Positions 43,567 through 52,887 of a stretch of DNA of 54,857 nucleotides are shown here, piece after piece (position 1 is the stretch's first letter; every line of letters starts with the position of its first letter). This stretch comes from Treponema sp. Its GTDB lineage: Bacteria; Spirochaetota; Spirochaetia; Treponematales; Treponemataceae. The notes below the pieces were generated by a model. It was not told the origin of the DNA. It did no database searches and worked only from the letters and a program-made list of their open reading frames with translations. The position numbers and the translations under genes were made by a program. The DNA lies in assembly GCA_024400955.1 (NCBI GenBank), contig JAKSLY010000016.1:1-54857 (forward strand), written 5' to 3'.

Positions 43567-44604
43567 ATGAAAGAACCACTAATTAAAGCATTTGCACTGA
43601 TTATCGCCACCGTCCTGTTCCTGCTGTTTTCCTGCAAGGGAATTGAATCAGGTGAAGGTGATGAGCCGGCCGCAGCAGCAACTTCCGCCGAAGGCCTTGC
43701 TGAACTTAAGGCTGCCACCTGGAACGTCCAGACTTTTTTTGATGCCGTAAATGACGGTACCGAATACACTGACTTTCAGAAAAGCAAGACCTGGGGAACC
43801 GCAGCATACACTGAACGCCTTGTACGGCTGTGCGCTTCCATACGTTCCATTGATGCAGATGTAATTGCCCTTGAGGAAATCGAAAAGCAGGAAATTCTTT
43901 ACGACATAAGCAACTTTCTTGCCGGAGAATGGAACCCGCGGAAAAACTACACCTACGCAAGCTTTTCCAGGGAAGACGGAGCTTCCATCGGCATCGGGGT
44001 CCTGTCACGCTTTCCCCTTGGCCAGATTACGGTCCATTCCCTGGATGTACGCTCGGAACCGGAAAAAATGCCATCCATGCGCCCAATCATGGAAGTGCCG
44101 GTTTACGCAGGCGGCCGGGAACTTGTTCTGTTCCTGAACCATTGGAAGAGCAAGAGCGGCGGCGAAGAAGAAACGGAAAAATGGCGCAACATGGAGGAAG
44201 GAGTACTTTCAGCCTGCGTGGAGCGAAGCCTTGGCCAGAACAAGAACCTGCTCATCATGGGAGACTTCAACAGGGACATAAGGGACTTTACAGTGCAGGA
44301 AGACAACACGGTGCTGCTGAGAAAATTTTCGGAAGGCATGATTCTTCCCCAGGGAATAAAGGTATCATGCCCATGGTTCAAGGAAGATGGAAAGCTGGTG
44401 CGGCCGGGATCCTACTACTATCAGGACAGCTGGTCACGCATCGACAACATCTTTTACGGAGGGAACACCAAGGTGGTGAATTTCATGCCGGAAACAAGGG
44501 GACCATGGTGTGACAGCAGCACCCAGATTCCGGAGCGGTATTCAATCTGGAGTGGAACAGGATACAGCGACCATCTGCCCCTATCCTGCACAGTATGCTT
44601 TTAG
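43567..44604 (+). CDS. Endonuclease/exonuclease/phosphatase family lipoprotein
   Basis: 345 residues. Lipoprotein signal MKEPLIKAFALIIATVLFLLFSC (Cys 23). The EEP fold is clear: ATWNVQTFF (about 55), ALEEIEKQEIL (metal-binding Glu, about 103), LNHWKSKSGG (about 195), MGDFNRD (about 233) and YSDHLPLSCTV (C-terminal His). Family members cleave DNA, RNA or phosphodiesters of lipids; a lipid-anchored form outside the inner membrane suggests nutrient scavenging of nucleic acids. There is no ribosome site; TACAAT (43552-43557) is nine bases before the ATG, so the mRNA may be nearly leaderless. Confidence 0.9.
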   Translation: MKEPLIKAFALIIATVLFLLFSCKGIESGEGDEPAAAATSAEGLAELKAATWNVQTFFDAVNDGTEYTDFQKSKTWGTAAYTERLVRLCASIRSIDADVIALEEIEKQEILYDISNFLAGEWNPRKNYTYASFSREDGASIGIGVLSRFPLGQITVHSLDVRSEPEKMPSMRPIMEVPVYAGGRELVLFLNHWKSKSGGEEETEKWRNMEEGVLSACVERSLGQNKNLLIMGDFNRDIRDFTVQEDNTVLLRKFSEGMILPQGIKVSCPWFKEDGKLVRPGSYYYQDSWSRIDNIFYGGNTKVVNFMPETRGPWCDSSTQIPERYSIWSGTGYSDHLPLSCTVCF

Positions 44605-44610
44605 AAAATG

Positions 44611-44628
44611 CCGGCAAGAAACTGCCGG
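44611..44628. terminator. Small hairpin between convergent genes
   Basis: CCGGCA/TGCCGG with a 6-base loop. The minus-strand side is followed by CATTTTCT, so it may be a weak terminator. Confidence 0.4.
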
Positions 44629-44640
44629 TCCAGGAAAAAA

Positions 44641-45204
44641 CTATTCTTCTGCGGAATCCTGAAGGTAAAAGGCATAAAGGTCAGTGACACCTTCTTCCAT
44701 CATCCTGTTAAGTGAAGCGGCTGCCTTTTCTTCCGTATCGATTTCTGCAAAGGAACCGGTCCTGTCCCTGCGTGAATTAAAGACGATCTTATAAGGAACA
44801 TTGTGGGCCTTTTCCATTGCAAGACGGATGCGGTCACAGCACCTGTAGAAAGCCACGGCCGGATAGACGTTTTTTTCATCAGGGAAAACTGAATAAACGG
44901 CAGTCATGACCCCACGGTAACCTTCAATGGTAGACCTCAATGTAACTTCTTCCTGCAGGGCAAGGGTTACCTTTGGACAGTTGTCGTGAAAATTGATGAC
45001 AAACTGCTGTTCAAGATTACCCTTCCTGGCCGGAGCCTTCTGCTGAACAGGCTGTTCCTTGGACTTGGAAGCCTTTGAACGCTGAACAAGTTCCTCATGC
45101 GGACTGACATCTTCCTTGGCCTTCTTGGCAGTTGCCTCAATGGCAGAAGAAAACATGAGAAGCCCCATAAAAATTCCGGCACATTTTTTTGCAGAAAAAA
45201 TCAT
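44641..45204 (-). CDS. Exported protein of unknown function
   Basis: 187 residues. Sec signal peptide (about 1-24, MIFSAKKCAGIFMGLLMFSSAIEATA), then a Lys/Glu/Gln-rich linker to about residue 65 and a compact domain with NFHDNCPKVTLALQEEVTL, VYPAVAFYRCCDRIRLAMEKA and PYKIVFNSRRDRTGSFAEI. I do not recognise the family. Paired cysteines (Cys-Cys near residue 118) are the only notable residues. It has its own promoter and no ribosome site: the -10 lies six bases before the ATG. Confidence 0.75.
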   Translation of the reverse strand: MIFSAKKCAGIFMGLLMFSSAIEATAKKAKEDVSPHEELVQRSKASKSKEQPVQQKAPARKGNLEQQFVINFHDNCPKVTLALQEEVTLRSTIEGYRGVMTAVYSVFPDEKNVYPAVAFYRCCDRIRLAMEKAHNVPYKIVFNSRRDRTGSFAEIDTEEKAAASLNRMMEEGVTDLYAFYLQDSAEE

Positions 45205-45210
45205 ATTACT

Positions 45211-45239
45211 ATTCTACACTTCACTTATCTTATTTACAA
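45211..45239 (-). promoter_or_regulatory. Leaderless-type promoter of the exported protein gene
   Basis: Minus strand: TTGTAA (45239-45234), 17 bases, TAGAAT (45216-45211), six bases, ATG at 45204. Both boxes match the consensus well (four to five of six). Confidence 0.7.
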
Positions 45240-45269
45240 GTTTTAAAGGCTGATGGCACAAATAAAAAT

Positions 45270-45298
45270 TTGAGAATTCAAAATATGTGACTTATAAT
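45270..45298 (+). promoter_or_regulatory. Promoter of the beta-CASP gene
   Basis: TTGAGA (45270-45275), 17 bases, TATAAT (45293-45298). Start near 45305, giving a leader of about 100 bases. Confidence 0.8.
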
Positions 45299-45313
45299 AT
45301 AAGAGAACAGTTA

Positions 45314-45399
45314 AAAACTCAATAAAAGCCCTCCTAAAATGACTGAGTTTTCTTCACCGGGGGCAAGGTTCAAACCACACAGCAATTTTTTGAAGGAGG
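45314..45399 (+). promoter_or_regulatory. Leader hairpin displaying an anti-Shine-Dalgarno sequence
   Basis: AAAACTCA (45314-45321) pairs with TGAGTTTT (45344-45351). The 22-base loop contains CCTCCT (45330-45335), the exact complement of the ribosome site AGGAGG (45394-45399). Loop pairing would form a pseudoknot and hide the ribosome site. Confidence 0.45.
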
Positions 45400-45405
45400 A
45401 CGCCC

Positions 45406-46959
45406 ATGGCAGTTACAGTATATTCTCTCGGCGCAGCACAGGAAGTAACAGGAAGCAAGCACATCCTGGAGATTGACGGACGCAGTTTTATGATCGACTG
45501 CGGTGCCTTCCAGGGAAGACGAAACGAAAGCGACCAGAAAAACAGGGACTTTGAATTTGCCGCAGACAAGATTGAAAGCGTAATCCTCACCCACGCCCAC
45601 TACGACCACTGTGGACTTCTGCCTGTCCTGACCAAAAACGGATACGGCGGTTCCATATACGCAACACCTGCAACCCGCGACCTTGCAAACATCGTCATGA
45701 TGGACAGTGCAAGGATTCAGGCCCACGATGCGGAATTCCTTGCAAAGCAGGCAAAGAAGAAGGGGACCAAATTCACGTGGAAACCCCTTTTCAGGGAAGA
45801 AGACTGCGTTAAGGCTGCAAACCAGATCATCACCATGGGGTACAACCGCAAGATGTACATAGCCCCTGATGTCCAGCTTGAATTCTTTGATGCAGGACAC
45901 ATCCTTGGTTCTGCCCTGGCATGCTTTACCATCACCGGCCAGAGGAAAAACCGTGCAAACTTTGAGTTCTCCAAGGGAATGGGCATAAGCGGAAGAAGGC
46001 TCTGGCACTGGTTCTTCGGAAACAAGTCAGCCCAGGCCAAGCCGGCAGAAAAAAGCGGCACTCCTGCATTAAAGGGAGCTCCATCGGATGAAATAAGAAT
46101 CCTCTACACTGGCGACCTTGGAAGACGCAACAAGCCGATCATCAGGGATCCTGCAACAAACATGCCGGCTCCGGACTACATATTCCTGGAAAGCACCTAC
46201 GGAAACAGGCTCCACAAGGAAGCTTCCACAACGGGAAAGAGCCTGGAAAAAATAGTGCGCCGCGCCATCGACACCAAGGGAAAAATCATAATCCCGACCT
46301 TTGCCATAGAACGCGCCCAGGAACTGGTTTACCACCTGCACCTTCTCATAGACAACAAGAAGATACCAAACATCCCAATCTACCTTGACAGTCCAATGGC
46401 AGTCAACGCAACAGGCATTTACCAGCTCCACCAGGAATGCTACGACGATGCCACAAAGGAAGCTTTCCTTTCACACCACAAGAATCCCTTCGGCTTTAAT
46501 TCCATGCAGTTTGTAACAAGCGTTGACGAGTCAAAGGCCCTCAACAAGATTCCAGGTCCGATGATCATCATGTCTGCCGACGGCATGTGCGAAGCTGGAA
46601 GAATCCTTTATCACCTGGCAAATGAAATCACGGACCCAAACAACATCATCTGCATAGTCGGATACATGTCGGAAAACACCCTTGGAAGAAAGATCCTCGA
46701 CGGCCAGAAGGAAGTAAAGATCCTCGGCGACCTTTATCCAGTCAGGGCACAGGTGGAAACCATTGATTCCTTCAGCGCCCATGCAGACTATGAAGAAACC
46801 CTTGAATGGCTCAATTCCATCGACACAAGCCGCCTCAAGAAAATATTCCTTGTCCACGGTGAAAAGGATGCCCAGGAACACATGGTAAAATTCCTTGCAG
46901 ACAATGGATATAAAAACGTCCAGGTGGTAAAATACGGGGAAACCTACGACTTGGAATAG
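45406..46959 (+). CDS. Metallo-beta-lactamase/beta-CASP ribonuclease-like protein
   Basis: 517 residues; AGGAGG seven bases before ATG. Motifs of the RNA-processing beta-CASP family: LTHAHYDHCG (about 64-73, zinc HxHxDH), DAGHILGSA (about 163), TGDLG (about 235), the beta-CASP block IPTFAIERAQEL and SPMAVNAT, SADGMCEAGRILYHL (about 386), VGYMSENTLGR, FSAHADY (about 457) and VHGEKDA. Relatives (YsH1/CPSF73-like archaeal and bacterial enzymes) cleave RNA endo- or exonucleolytically. Residues about 150-225 hold an insertion rich in Lys and Arg. The leader can mask its own ribosome site, which would fit self-control by an RNase, by inference. Confidence 0.92.
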   Translation: MAVTVYSLGAAQEVTGSKHILEIDGRSFMIDCGAFQGRRNESDQKNRDFEFAADKIESVILTHAHYDHCGLLPVLTKNGYGGSIYATPATRDLANIVMMDSARIQAHDAEFLAKQAKKKGTKFTWKPLFREEDCVKAANQIITMGYNRKMYIAPDVQLEFFDAGHILGSALACFTITGQRKNRANFEFSKGMGISGRRLWHWFFGNKSAQAKPAEKSGTPALKGAPSDEIRILYTGDLGRRNKPIIRDPATNMPAPDYIFLESTYGNRLHKEASTTGKSLEKIVRRAIDTKGKIIIPTFAIERAQELVYHLHLLIDNKKIPNIPIYLDSPMAVNATGIYQLHQECYDDATKEAFLSHHKNPFGFNSMQFVTSVDESKALNKIPGPMIIMSADGMCEAGRILYHLANEITDPNNIICIVGYMSENTLGRKILDGQKEVKILGDLYPVRAQVETIDSFSAHADYEETLEWLNSIDTSRLKKIFLVHGEKDAQEHMVKFLADNGYKNVQVVKYGETYDLE

Positions 46960-46968
46960 GAAAGCTTT

Positions 46969-47181
46969 ATGGATAAGGAAACAGAAGAACGGCTCATTGC
47001 AGCAGAAACAAAACTGTCTTACATGGAAGATTTTGTAAACCAACTGCAGGCCGTTACGGTTGAGCATACAAATCTCATTGAAAAGCTGCGGGAAGAGAAC
47101 CGCATTCTTGCCCAGAAACTCAGGGACATCTCCGAACAGGTGGAAGGCGACATTCCAAACAGAAGGCCACCCCACTACTAG
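46969..47181 (+). CDS. slyX: SlyX family protein
   Basis: 70 residues. A single coiled coil, ERLIAAETKLSYMEDFVNQLQ...LREENRILAQKLRDI, with the characteristic C-terminus NRRPPHY. AGGA upstream; ten bases after the beta-CASP gene, so the same mRNA. Function of SlyX is unknown. Confidence 0.9.
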   Translation: MDKETEERLIAAETKLSYMEDFVNQLQAVTVEHTNLIEKLREENRILAQKLRDISEQVEGDIPNRRPPHY

Positions 47182-47186
47182 GAAAA

Positions 47187-48989
47187 TTATTTTTCATTCT
47201 TCAGCAGAACCTCATATTCTTCTACAGGTATGGGACTGCTGTAATAATATCCTTGAATGGTTTCGCACCCAAAACTACGCAGCTTGTCAACCTGGGATCT
47301 TTTTTCTGCACCTTCAGCAAGGCATTTTAGATTAAGGTCTTTTGCCATTGAAATAATGTGCTTAATTACTGCTCGCTCTTTATAAGTTTCCTTTTCCGTT
47401 CCAATTCCATCAACAAAAGACTTATCTATTTTAAGAGTGTCAATCGGCATCATGGTTAAAAGGGACAAAGACGAAAAGCCTGTTCCAAAATCATCCATTG
47501 AAATTTTATAGCCGGCAGACTTCAGGTTAGAAATAACAGTAATCATATAGTCTTCATTGTTATAGGCAGCCGTTTCCGTCAATTCAAAATCAATCAATGA
47601 ATGGTCTATTCCATAGGAATCAACTATGGCAGTCAGGTGTTCCACAAGCTTTGGGTTTTCCATTCTTCTTCGAGAAAGATTTACGGAAATAGGATGCAAA
47701 GGCAATCCAGATTCACGCCAATGAGCTAAACATTCACAAACCTTTCTCAAAACAATATCATCAACCTTGCTTATTGAACCTTCCTTTTCAAGAACAGGAA
47801 TAAACCGTTGGGGTTGAATCATCATGTAGCCCTGATAGTGCCAGCGGACCAAGGCTTCCGCCCCTTCAATTTTCTCCGTCTCAATATTATATTTTGGCTG
47901 AAGGTATACCATAAACTCATCATTATCAATGGCAGTATCAATATATCCCTTGATTTTTTTTGCCCAAAAAAGTTCATTGTGCATGTCATCGGTATAAAAC
48001 AGAATTTCCGTTTCATTCAGTTTTGTACCCATGCTTTTTGCAAGTTTAGCACCATCTGCCACACGGCTTCCAAGCTCCATTGCTTCACGCATTGGAACTA
48101 CTCCACACCTGTAATCAATTTTATAGTGCGGATCTTCATCCAGTGTTGAAATATGGCTGAAAAACACTTTCAGCTTTTCCTGAAGCTCTTCATTGGACAT
48201 GTCTCTTGCCATTAAGGCAAAATTATCGTTATCACATCTGGCACTGCAATATATCCAGTCCTGCTTTTTAAGATGTTCAGTAACCTTGCTTAAAGCCCTG
48301 TTACCTGCATTATGCCCGTAAATTTCATTAATGGAATTAAAATCCTTGATGTCAAACTGACAATAAATAAAATCCTGAATTCCCTTCAGACCGCAGCCAA
48401 TAATGACGGTATTGATATAATTCCAGTTAAAGTGTCCGGTCACAGGATCATGATATGCGGCATTATATAAATTCCTCTCCTGGGGAGTAGAAGGATTCTC
48501 ATTCCTAAAAAATTCTTCCCTGCTGATGCTGATGTCCCTGATAAAAATACGGCTTTTATTGCTGTTTGTAAAAACCTGAATCACATCAGGATTTTTATCC
48601 ACATGAATTTTTGAATAAAAAATATCCGCATCCGCATTTTCAAAAATCTGGTTCACACATTCACTGACCGCATCATCACCCGAAAACATCACGTCAGTTG
48701 TGATGGCAGAAGTCATAAATCCACCGTCAAGAACAATGGAATCCAGATCCTGCGGATAGTCTACCAGAACATCGTCCGGCCTGAATTCAATGCCAAAAAC
48801 TTCCTTTTCAAGACCATCCTTCCTGATCTTAAACAAGCCTGGATAATCGTATGTACCAAATTTTCCATTATGCTTTAACAGTTCTTCCGGCAAATCACCT
48901 CTAAAAAAACCATCCTTCAACTCCTTTGTTGCAGGAATATAATAGAGGATTCTTTTTGGTCTATAAATGTGATTTACCAGCAAGCGCAT
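47187..48989 (-). CDS. EAL cyclic-di-GMP phosphodiesterase with degenerate GGDEF domain
   Basis: 600 residues, no signal or transmembrane segment. Residues 1-175 are an unassigned N-terminal sensor. About 185-320: a GGDEF fold (DPVTGHFNWNYI, FDIKDFNSINEIYGHNAGNRAL), but the active loop reads RCDNDNFALM where RxGGDEF is expected, so it cannot make c-di-GMP; it may bind GTP as a regulator. About 340-595: an EAL domain with all usual catalytic residues (EALVRW, VNLSRR, FELTETAAY, DDFGTGFSSL, LKIDKSFV, LAEGAE, QGYYYS). Predicted to hydrolyse c-di-GMP to pGpG. AAGGGG before ATG. Convergent with slyX, five bases apart. Confidence 0.93.
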   Translation of the reverse strand: MRLLVNHIYRPKRILYYIPATKELKDGFFRGDLPEELLKHNGKFGTYDYPGLFKIRKDGLEKEVFGIEFRPDDVLVDYPQDLDSIVLDGGFMTSAITTDVMFSGDDAVSECVNQIFENADADIFYSKIHVDKNPDVIQVFTNSNKSRIFIRDISISREEFFRNENPSTPQERNLYNAAYHDPVTGHFNWNYINTVIIGCGLKGIQDFIYCQFDIKDFNSINEIYGHNAGNRALSKVTEHLKKQDWIYCSARCDNDNFALMARDMSNEELQEKLKVFFSHISTLDEDPHYKIDYRCGVVPMREAMELGSRVADGAKLAKSMGTKLNETEILFYTDDMHNELFWAKKIKGYIDTAIDNDEFMVYLQPKYNIETEKIEGAEALVRWHYQGYMMIQPQRFIPVLEKEGSISKVDDIVLRKVCECLAHWRESGLPLHPISVNLSRRRMENPKLVEHLTAIVDSYGIDHSLIDFELTETAAYNNEDYMITVISNLKSAGYKISMDDFGTGFSSLSLLTMMPIDTLKIDKSFVDGIGTEKETYKERAVIKHIISMAKDLNLKCLAEGAEKRSQVDKLRSFGCETIQGYYYSSPIPVEEYEVLLKNEK

Positions 48990-49040
48990 GATTACCCCTT
49001 TTTACTAAAGCAAAACTCCCGGAATTTTGCTGCAAGAAAA

Positions 49041-49877
49041 TCAAACCAGATTATATACTGCAAAAAAACAGACTACACTGCCAGCCAATGCAAGAACATG
49101 AAAAACGCTGTGGGTCCACTTGTACTTCCTGAACAGATAGAAAAGTCCGCCAAGAGTAAACAGTGCCATTGCAACAACAAGCAGCCCCCTTGAGGGAGCA
49201 GCATAGCAGGTTGCAACAAACCATCCGATTACCACAAGAACCACCGAAGACAGCGCAATTACCTTCTTGTTGAACACGCCGTAAATTGCGGCTGCAGCTG
49301 CACAGATGATCCAGATAAGGCCACAGGCAGCAAGGGCATTTTCCGCATGCGACAAAAGTGCAAATGGCGTCATGATTGAAGCTATCATCAGCACGAGGCA
49401 GATGTGGCTCATGATCTCAAAGATGCGTCTTGCAGTCATGGCATAGATTGCATGTGAAAGAGTTGAAAACAAAAACACTGCAAACATGAGGATTCCAAAA
49501 ACCGTGCATGATGCCAGGAACTGGGGTCCAAGTCCTTCAGGGGCATGCATCACAGCCTTGATGACAAGAAGAACAATTGCAGCAACACTAAGGCCTGCAC
49601 CAATACCATGGCAGATTGAATTGAATACATCCTCACCAAGGGTAAAGGGACGAGGCTGCCTTGCATTGTAGGAAACACGGGCATTGGCCTTCTGGGCACG
49701 AAGTTCCTTCTTCTGTTCCTTTTCTAGAAGCCTGTCCTTCTTCTTCTGTGAATCAAGGGAATACTCCATCTTGATCTGCTTTATCTTTTCTTTAGTCTGG
49801 GCCTTGATAGTCTTAATCGCAGTCTTTCTTTTTGCATTCAAGGACTTGCGTGTAATAGAACGTGAAATATCAGCCAT
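49041..49877 (-). CDS. Hemolysin III (PAQR/YqfA) family membrane protein
   Basis: 278 residues from ATG 49877 (GGAGG 6-7 bases upstream). Residues 1-75 are a highly charged, probably coiled-coil cytoplasmic extension (KAQTKEKIKQIKMEYSLDSQKKK) not found in standard members of about 210 residues. Seven transmembrane helices follow, with SICHGIGAG (first His), TLSHAIYA (second) and the C-terminal WTHSVFHVLALAGS (H-x3-H), the zinc site of the family. Function in bacteria is uncertain; the haemolysin name derives from a Bacillus cereus homologue. Confidence 0.88.
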   Translation of the reverse strand: MADISRSITRKSLNAKRKTAIKTIKAQTKEKIKQIKMEYSLDSQKKKDRLLEKEQKKELRAQKANARVSYNARQPRPFTLGEDVFNSICHGIGAGLSVAAIVLLVIKAVMHAPEGLGPQFLASCTVFGILMFAVFLFSTLSHAIYAMTARRIFEIMSHICLVLMIASIMTPFALLSHAENALAACGLIWIICAAAAAIYGVFNKKVIALSSVVLVVIGWFVATCYAAPSRGLLVVAMALFTLGGLFYLFRKYKWTHSVFHVLALAGSVVCFFAVYNLV

Positions 49878-49896
49878 TTCATTCCTCCAGTAAAAC

Positions 49897-49905
49897 ATTA
49901 TATCA
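49897..49905 (-). promoter_or_regulatory. Extended -10 promoter of the hemolysin III-like gene
   Basis: TGATATAAT on the minus strand (TATAAT at 49902-49897). The start point would be about 12 bases before the ATG, just enough to include the GGAGG site. Confidence 0.5.
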
Positions 49906-49913
49906 CAAAAGAA

Positions 49914-49943
49914 ACCCGGTGCATACCAACGGTACACACCGGG
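49914..49943 (-). terminator. Terminator of the sugar ABC transporter operon
   Basis: CCCGGTGTGTACC pairs with GGTATGCACCGGG (49915-49943, with G-U) and is followed on the minus strand by TTTCTTTTG. A second stem CCGGCC/GGCCGG lies nearer the permease gene. The 147 bases between holds a short duplication of TGGAAAATAA and nothing else. Confidence 0.7.
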
Positions 49944-50090
49944 AAAAACAATAAAAGAAAAAAACTTTGGGAACAATCTGCAAACTGAAGTTCTTGAAAG
50001 CACCCTGTATTCATGCTCCCGGCCCGGAGGTATTAGGCCGGAAGTTCAAATAACCAAACTTATTTTCCAAACTCGCGGGCTGGAACCAGT

Positions 50091-51341
50091 TTATTTTCCA
50101 CTCTTTCTCTTCTTAGATACTACATCGAAGATAACTGCGAGAAGGAGAACAAGTCCCTTAACTGCGCGCTGCCAGTTGCTGTCTACACCAAGGATAGACA
50201 TACCGTTGTTAAGAACACCCATGAAGATGGCACCGATAACTGCACCGCCTACTGTACCTGTTCCACCGTATGCAGAAGCACCACCGATGAAACAAGAAGC
50301 GATGGCATCCATTTCGTAGCTCTGACCTGCTGTTGGAGCTGCAGAGTTAAGACGTGCTGCACAAACAAGACCTGCAATACCTGCAATAAATCCCATGTTT
50401 GTATATGCAAACATCATTACGTTGTCAGTGTTAACACCAGAGAGGCGTGCTGCCTTTTCGTTACCACCAATTGCATAGAGGTAGCGGCCAGGAACAGTGT
50501 TCTGTGTGTAGTAAGAGTAGATTCCTACGACAACTCCGAGGATGATGAGGATAACTGGAAGACCCTTGTCCTTTGCAAGAAGTGTACCAACGATCATGAT
50601 TACGGCACAGAAAATTACCTGCTTTCCGATGAAAGAAGCAAATGAAGGAACTGTGTAACCCTTAGACTTTCTTGACTTGCGTGCGAAAATTGCTGCAATT
50701 ACAACGATTGCACAAAGAACAACTGCAATAACCATTGTCACTGCAAATGTGATTGCTGCATTCTTGTCTACAAGAGCATAGTAAGCATCTTCAGAAACAT
50801 CCCAAAGTTCATCAGTTGGTTCTTCAAGGAAAAGTTCTGGAAGGTAGCTGTTAAAGATATTCATGTATGAAGAAGGGAATGGAGAAATTGTCATGCCACC
50901 GAGGAGGATGAGGGCAACACCACGCCACAGGAGCATACCTGAAAGTGTACAGATGAACGGTGGAATGTGAACGTAAGCGATGAAGAATCCGTGCCATGCA
51001 CCAATCAAAGTACCAACAATAAGACAGATGAGGATTGAAGGAATTACAGGCCAGCCCATGTTGATGATGAGCGTACCGGCAACGCCGCCAACAAGACAAA
51101 TGATCGAACCAACGGAAAGGTCGATGTTACCACCAGTAAGGATACAAAGAAGCATACCTGTTGCAAGGATAACAACCCATGCGTTCTGGTTGATAAGGTT
51201 AGTAATATTTTCCGGAGCAAAGAGGGAACCCTTGTTGAATCCTACAATCAATGCCTGGAAAAACAACATAACAGCAAGAAGGATGAAAACCATTGTGTTA
51301 CCCTTCAGCGTCTTTTTAATGCTCTGCATGTTAACTGCCAT
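50091..51341 (-). CDS. gguB: Multiple-monosaccharide ABC transporter permease (GguB/MmsB type)
   Basis: 416 residues, about ten transmembrane helices. The sequence fits the CUT2 ribose/xylose-type permease family: LTGGNIDLSVGSIICLVGGVAGTLI (about 65-89) and YAIGGNEKAARLSGVNTDNVMMFAYTNMGFIAGIAGLV (about 285-322), and GTVGGAVIGAIFMGVLNNGMSILGV near the end. Members with ChvE partners are near 400 residues, as here. AGGAG is upstream of the ATG. Works with the ATPase encoded 13 bases upstream. Single permease gene, so it acts as a homodimer. Confidence 0.92.
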   Translation of the reverse strand: MAVNMQSIKKTLKGNTMVFILLAVMLFFQALIVGFNKGSLFAPENITNLINQNAWVVILATGMLLCILTGGNIDLSVGSIICLVGGVAGTLIINMGWPVIPSILICLIVGTLIGAWHGFFIAYVHIPPFICTLSGMLLWRGVALILLGGMTISPFPSSYMNIFNSYLPELFLEEPTDELWDVSEDAYYALVDKNAAITFAVTMVIAVVLCAIVVIAAIFARKSRKSKGYTVPSFASFIGKQVIFCAVIMIVGTLLAKDKGLPVILIILGVVVGIYSYYTQNTVPGRYLYAIGGNEKAARLSGVNTDNVMMFAYTNMGFIAGIAGLVCAARLNSAAPTAGQSYEMDAIASCFIGGASAYGGTGTVGGAVIGAIFMGVLNNGMSILGVDSNWQRAVKGLVLLLAVIFDVVSKKRKSGK

Positions 51342-51354
51342 TTTTTATTATCTC

Positions 51355-52887
51355 CTATTTATTTTCAGAATTGATGATGCAAGCCATGATCTTTTCCTGG
51401 GTAGCACCCTTTGCATCCATTTCAGCAATCATGCGTCCTTCATTCATAACGTAGATGCGGTCGCTCATGCCAAGAACTTCAGGCATTTCAGAAGAAATCA
51501 GGATAACTGACTTTCCTTCGGCAACCATCTTGTTGATGATGCAGTAGATTTCATACTTGGCACCAACGTCAATTCCGCGTGTAGGTTCATCAAGGATAAG
51601 AATATCCGGATCGGCAAAAAGCCACTTTCCAAGGAGAACCTTCTGCATGTTACCACCAGAAAGGTTTCCAACTGCCTCGTCAACAGTTGCACACTTGGTA
51701 TGCATTTCCTTTGCCGACTGCTGGGCTACGCGGCGACATTCCTCAAAGTTGTAAACCCAATGCTTTGAAACCTTTTCAGGCTTTGCTGCAACAGTATTCT
51801 GGGTGATTGTCTCTGAAAGAATAAGTCCATTGCCCTTGCGGTCTTCCGTAACGTATGCAATCTTGTTTTCAATTGCGCTCTTAACGGTAGGGAATTCAAC
51901 TTCCTTTCCATTAAGGTAGATCTTTCCGCGAATGTTTGCACCATAAGACTTACCAAAAATTGACATTGCAAGTTCAGTACGTCCGGCACCCATAAGACCT
52001 GAGATGCCAAGAACTTCACCCTTGCGGAGATTGAAGTTTACGTTATTGCAAACCTTGATGCCGTCGAATACAGGATGGTCAACACACCAGTCCTTTACTT
52101 CGAGACAAACATCTCCGACCTTGGATTCGCGCTTAGGGAAGCGGTCAGTGATGTCGCGGCCAACCATTGCTGCAATGATTGCGTTTTCGCTGAAGCTTTC
52201 CTTCTTCTTGTCCATTGTCTTGATTACGGCACCGTCGCGGATAACCGTGATCTTGTCTGCAACGTAAGAAATTTCGTTAAGCTTGTGGGAGATGATGATG
52301 GAAGTCATTCCCTGCTTCTTGAATTCAAGCATCAGGTCAAGAAGATGCTTTGATTCGTTTTCGTTCAAGGAAGCCGTTGGTTCATCAAGAATAAGGAGAC
52401 GAACCTTCTTACCCAGTGCCTTGGCAATTTCAACAAGCTGCTGCTTGCCGACACCGATGTCCTTGATCAATGTATGTGATGATTCCTTGAGGCCAACTTC
52501 TGCAAGAAGCTCGTCAGCCTTAGTGAATGTTTCTGCCCAGTTAATTTTTGACTTTGTTCCGCGTTCATTTCCGAGGAACATGTTTTCTGCAATTGTCAAA
52601 AGGGGAACAAGTGCAAGTTCCTGATGGATGATTACGATACCCAGCGATTCGCTGTCCTTGATGTTCTGGAATTTGCAGACATTGCCGTCATAAATGATAT
52701 CCCCGGAATATGTACCGTATCCATAGATACCTGAAAGAACGTTCATCAGAGTTGACTTACCGGCACCGTTCTCTCCGCAGAGAGCGTGAATCTCACCTTC
52801 TTCCACTACAAGTGAAACATCGCTGAGAGCCTTTACGCCCGGAAACTCTTTTGTAATATTCCGCATTTCCAATAATGCTTTTGCCAT
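51355..52887 (-). CDS. gguA: Multiple-monosaccharide ABC transporter ATPase (GguA/MmsA type)
   Basis: 510 residues with two ABC domains, as in sugar CUT2 systems. First domain: GENGAGKST (about 36-44), signature-like [26 protein letters not shown]. Second: [10 protein letters not shown] (degenerate P-loop, usual for this family), [15 protein letters not shown] and [26 protein letters not shown] upstream of the ATG. A strong terminator lies between it and the binding-protein gene, so it is made at a lower level. Confidence 0.95.
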   Translation of the reverse strand: MAKALLEMRNITKEFPGVKALSDVSLVVEEGEIHALCGENGAGKSTLMNVLSGIYGYGTYSGDIIYDGNVCKFQNIKDSESLGIVIIHQELALVPLLTIAENMFLGNERGTKSKINWAETFTKADELLAEVGLKESSHTLIKDIGVGKQQLVEIAKALGKKVRLLILDEPTASLNENESKHLLDLMLEFKKQGMTSIIISHKLNEISYVADKITVIRDGAVIKTMDKKKESFSENAIIAAMVGRDITDRFPKRESKVGDVCLEVKDWCVDHPVFDGIKVCNNVNFNLRKGEVLGISGLMGAGRTELAMSIFGKSYGANIRGKIYLNGKEVEFPTVKSAIENKIAYVTEDRKGNGLILSETITQNTVAAKPEKVSKHWVYNFEECRRVAQQSAKEMHTKCATVDEAVGNLSGGNMQKVLLGKWLFADPDILILDEPTRGIDVGAKYEIYCIINKMVAEGKSVILISSEMPEVLGMSDRIYVMNEGRMIAEMDAKGATQEKIMACIINSENK

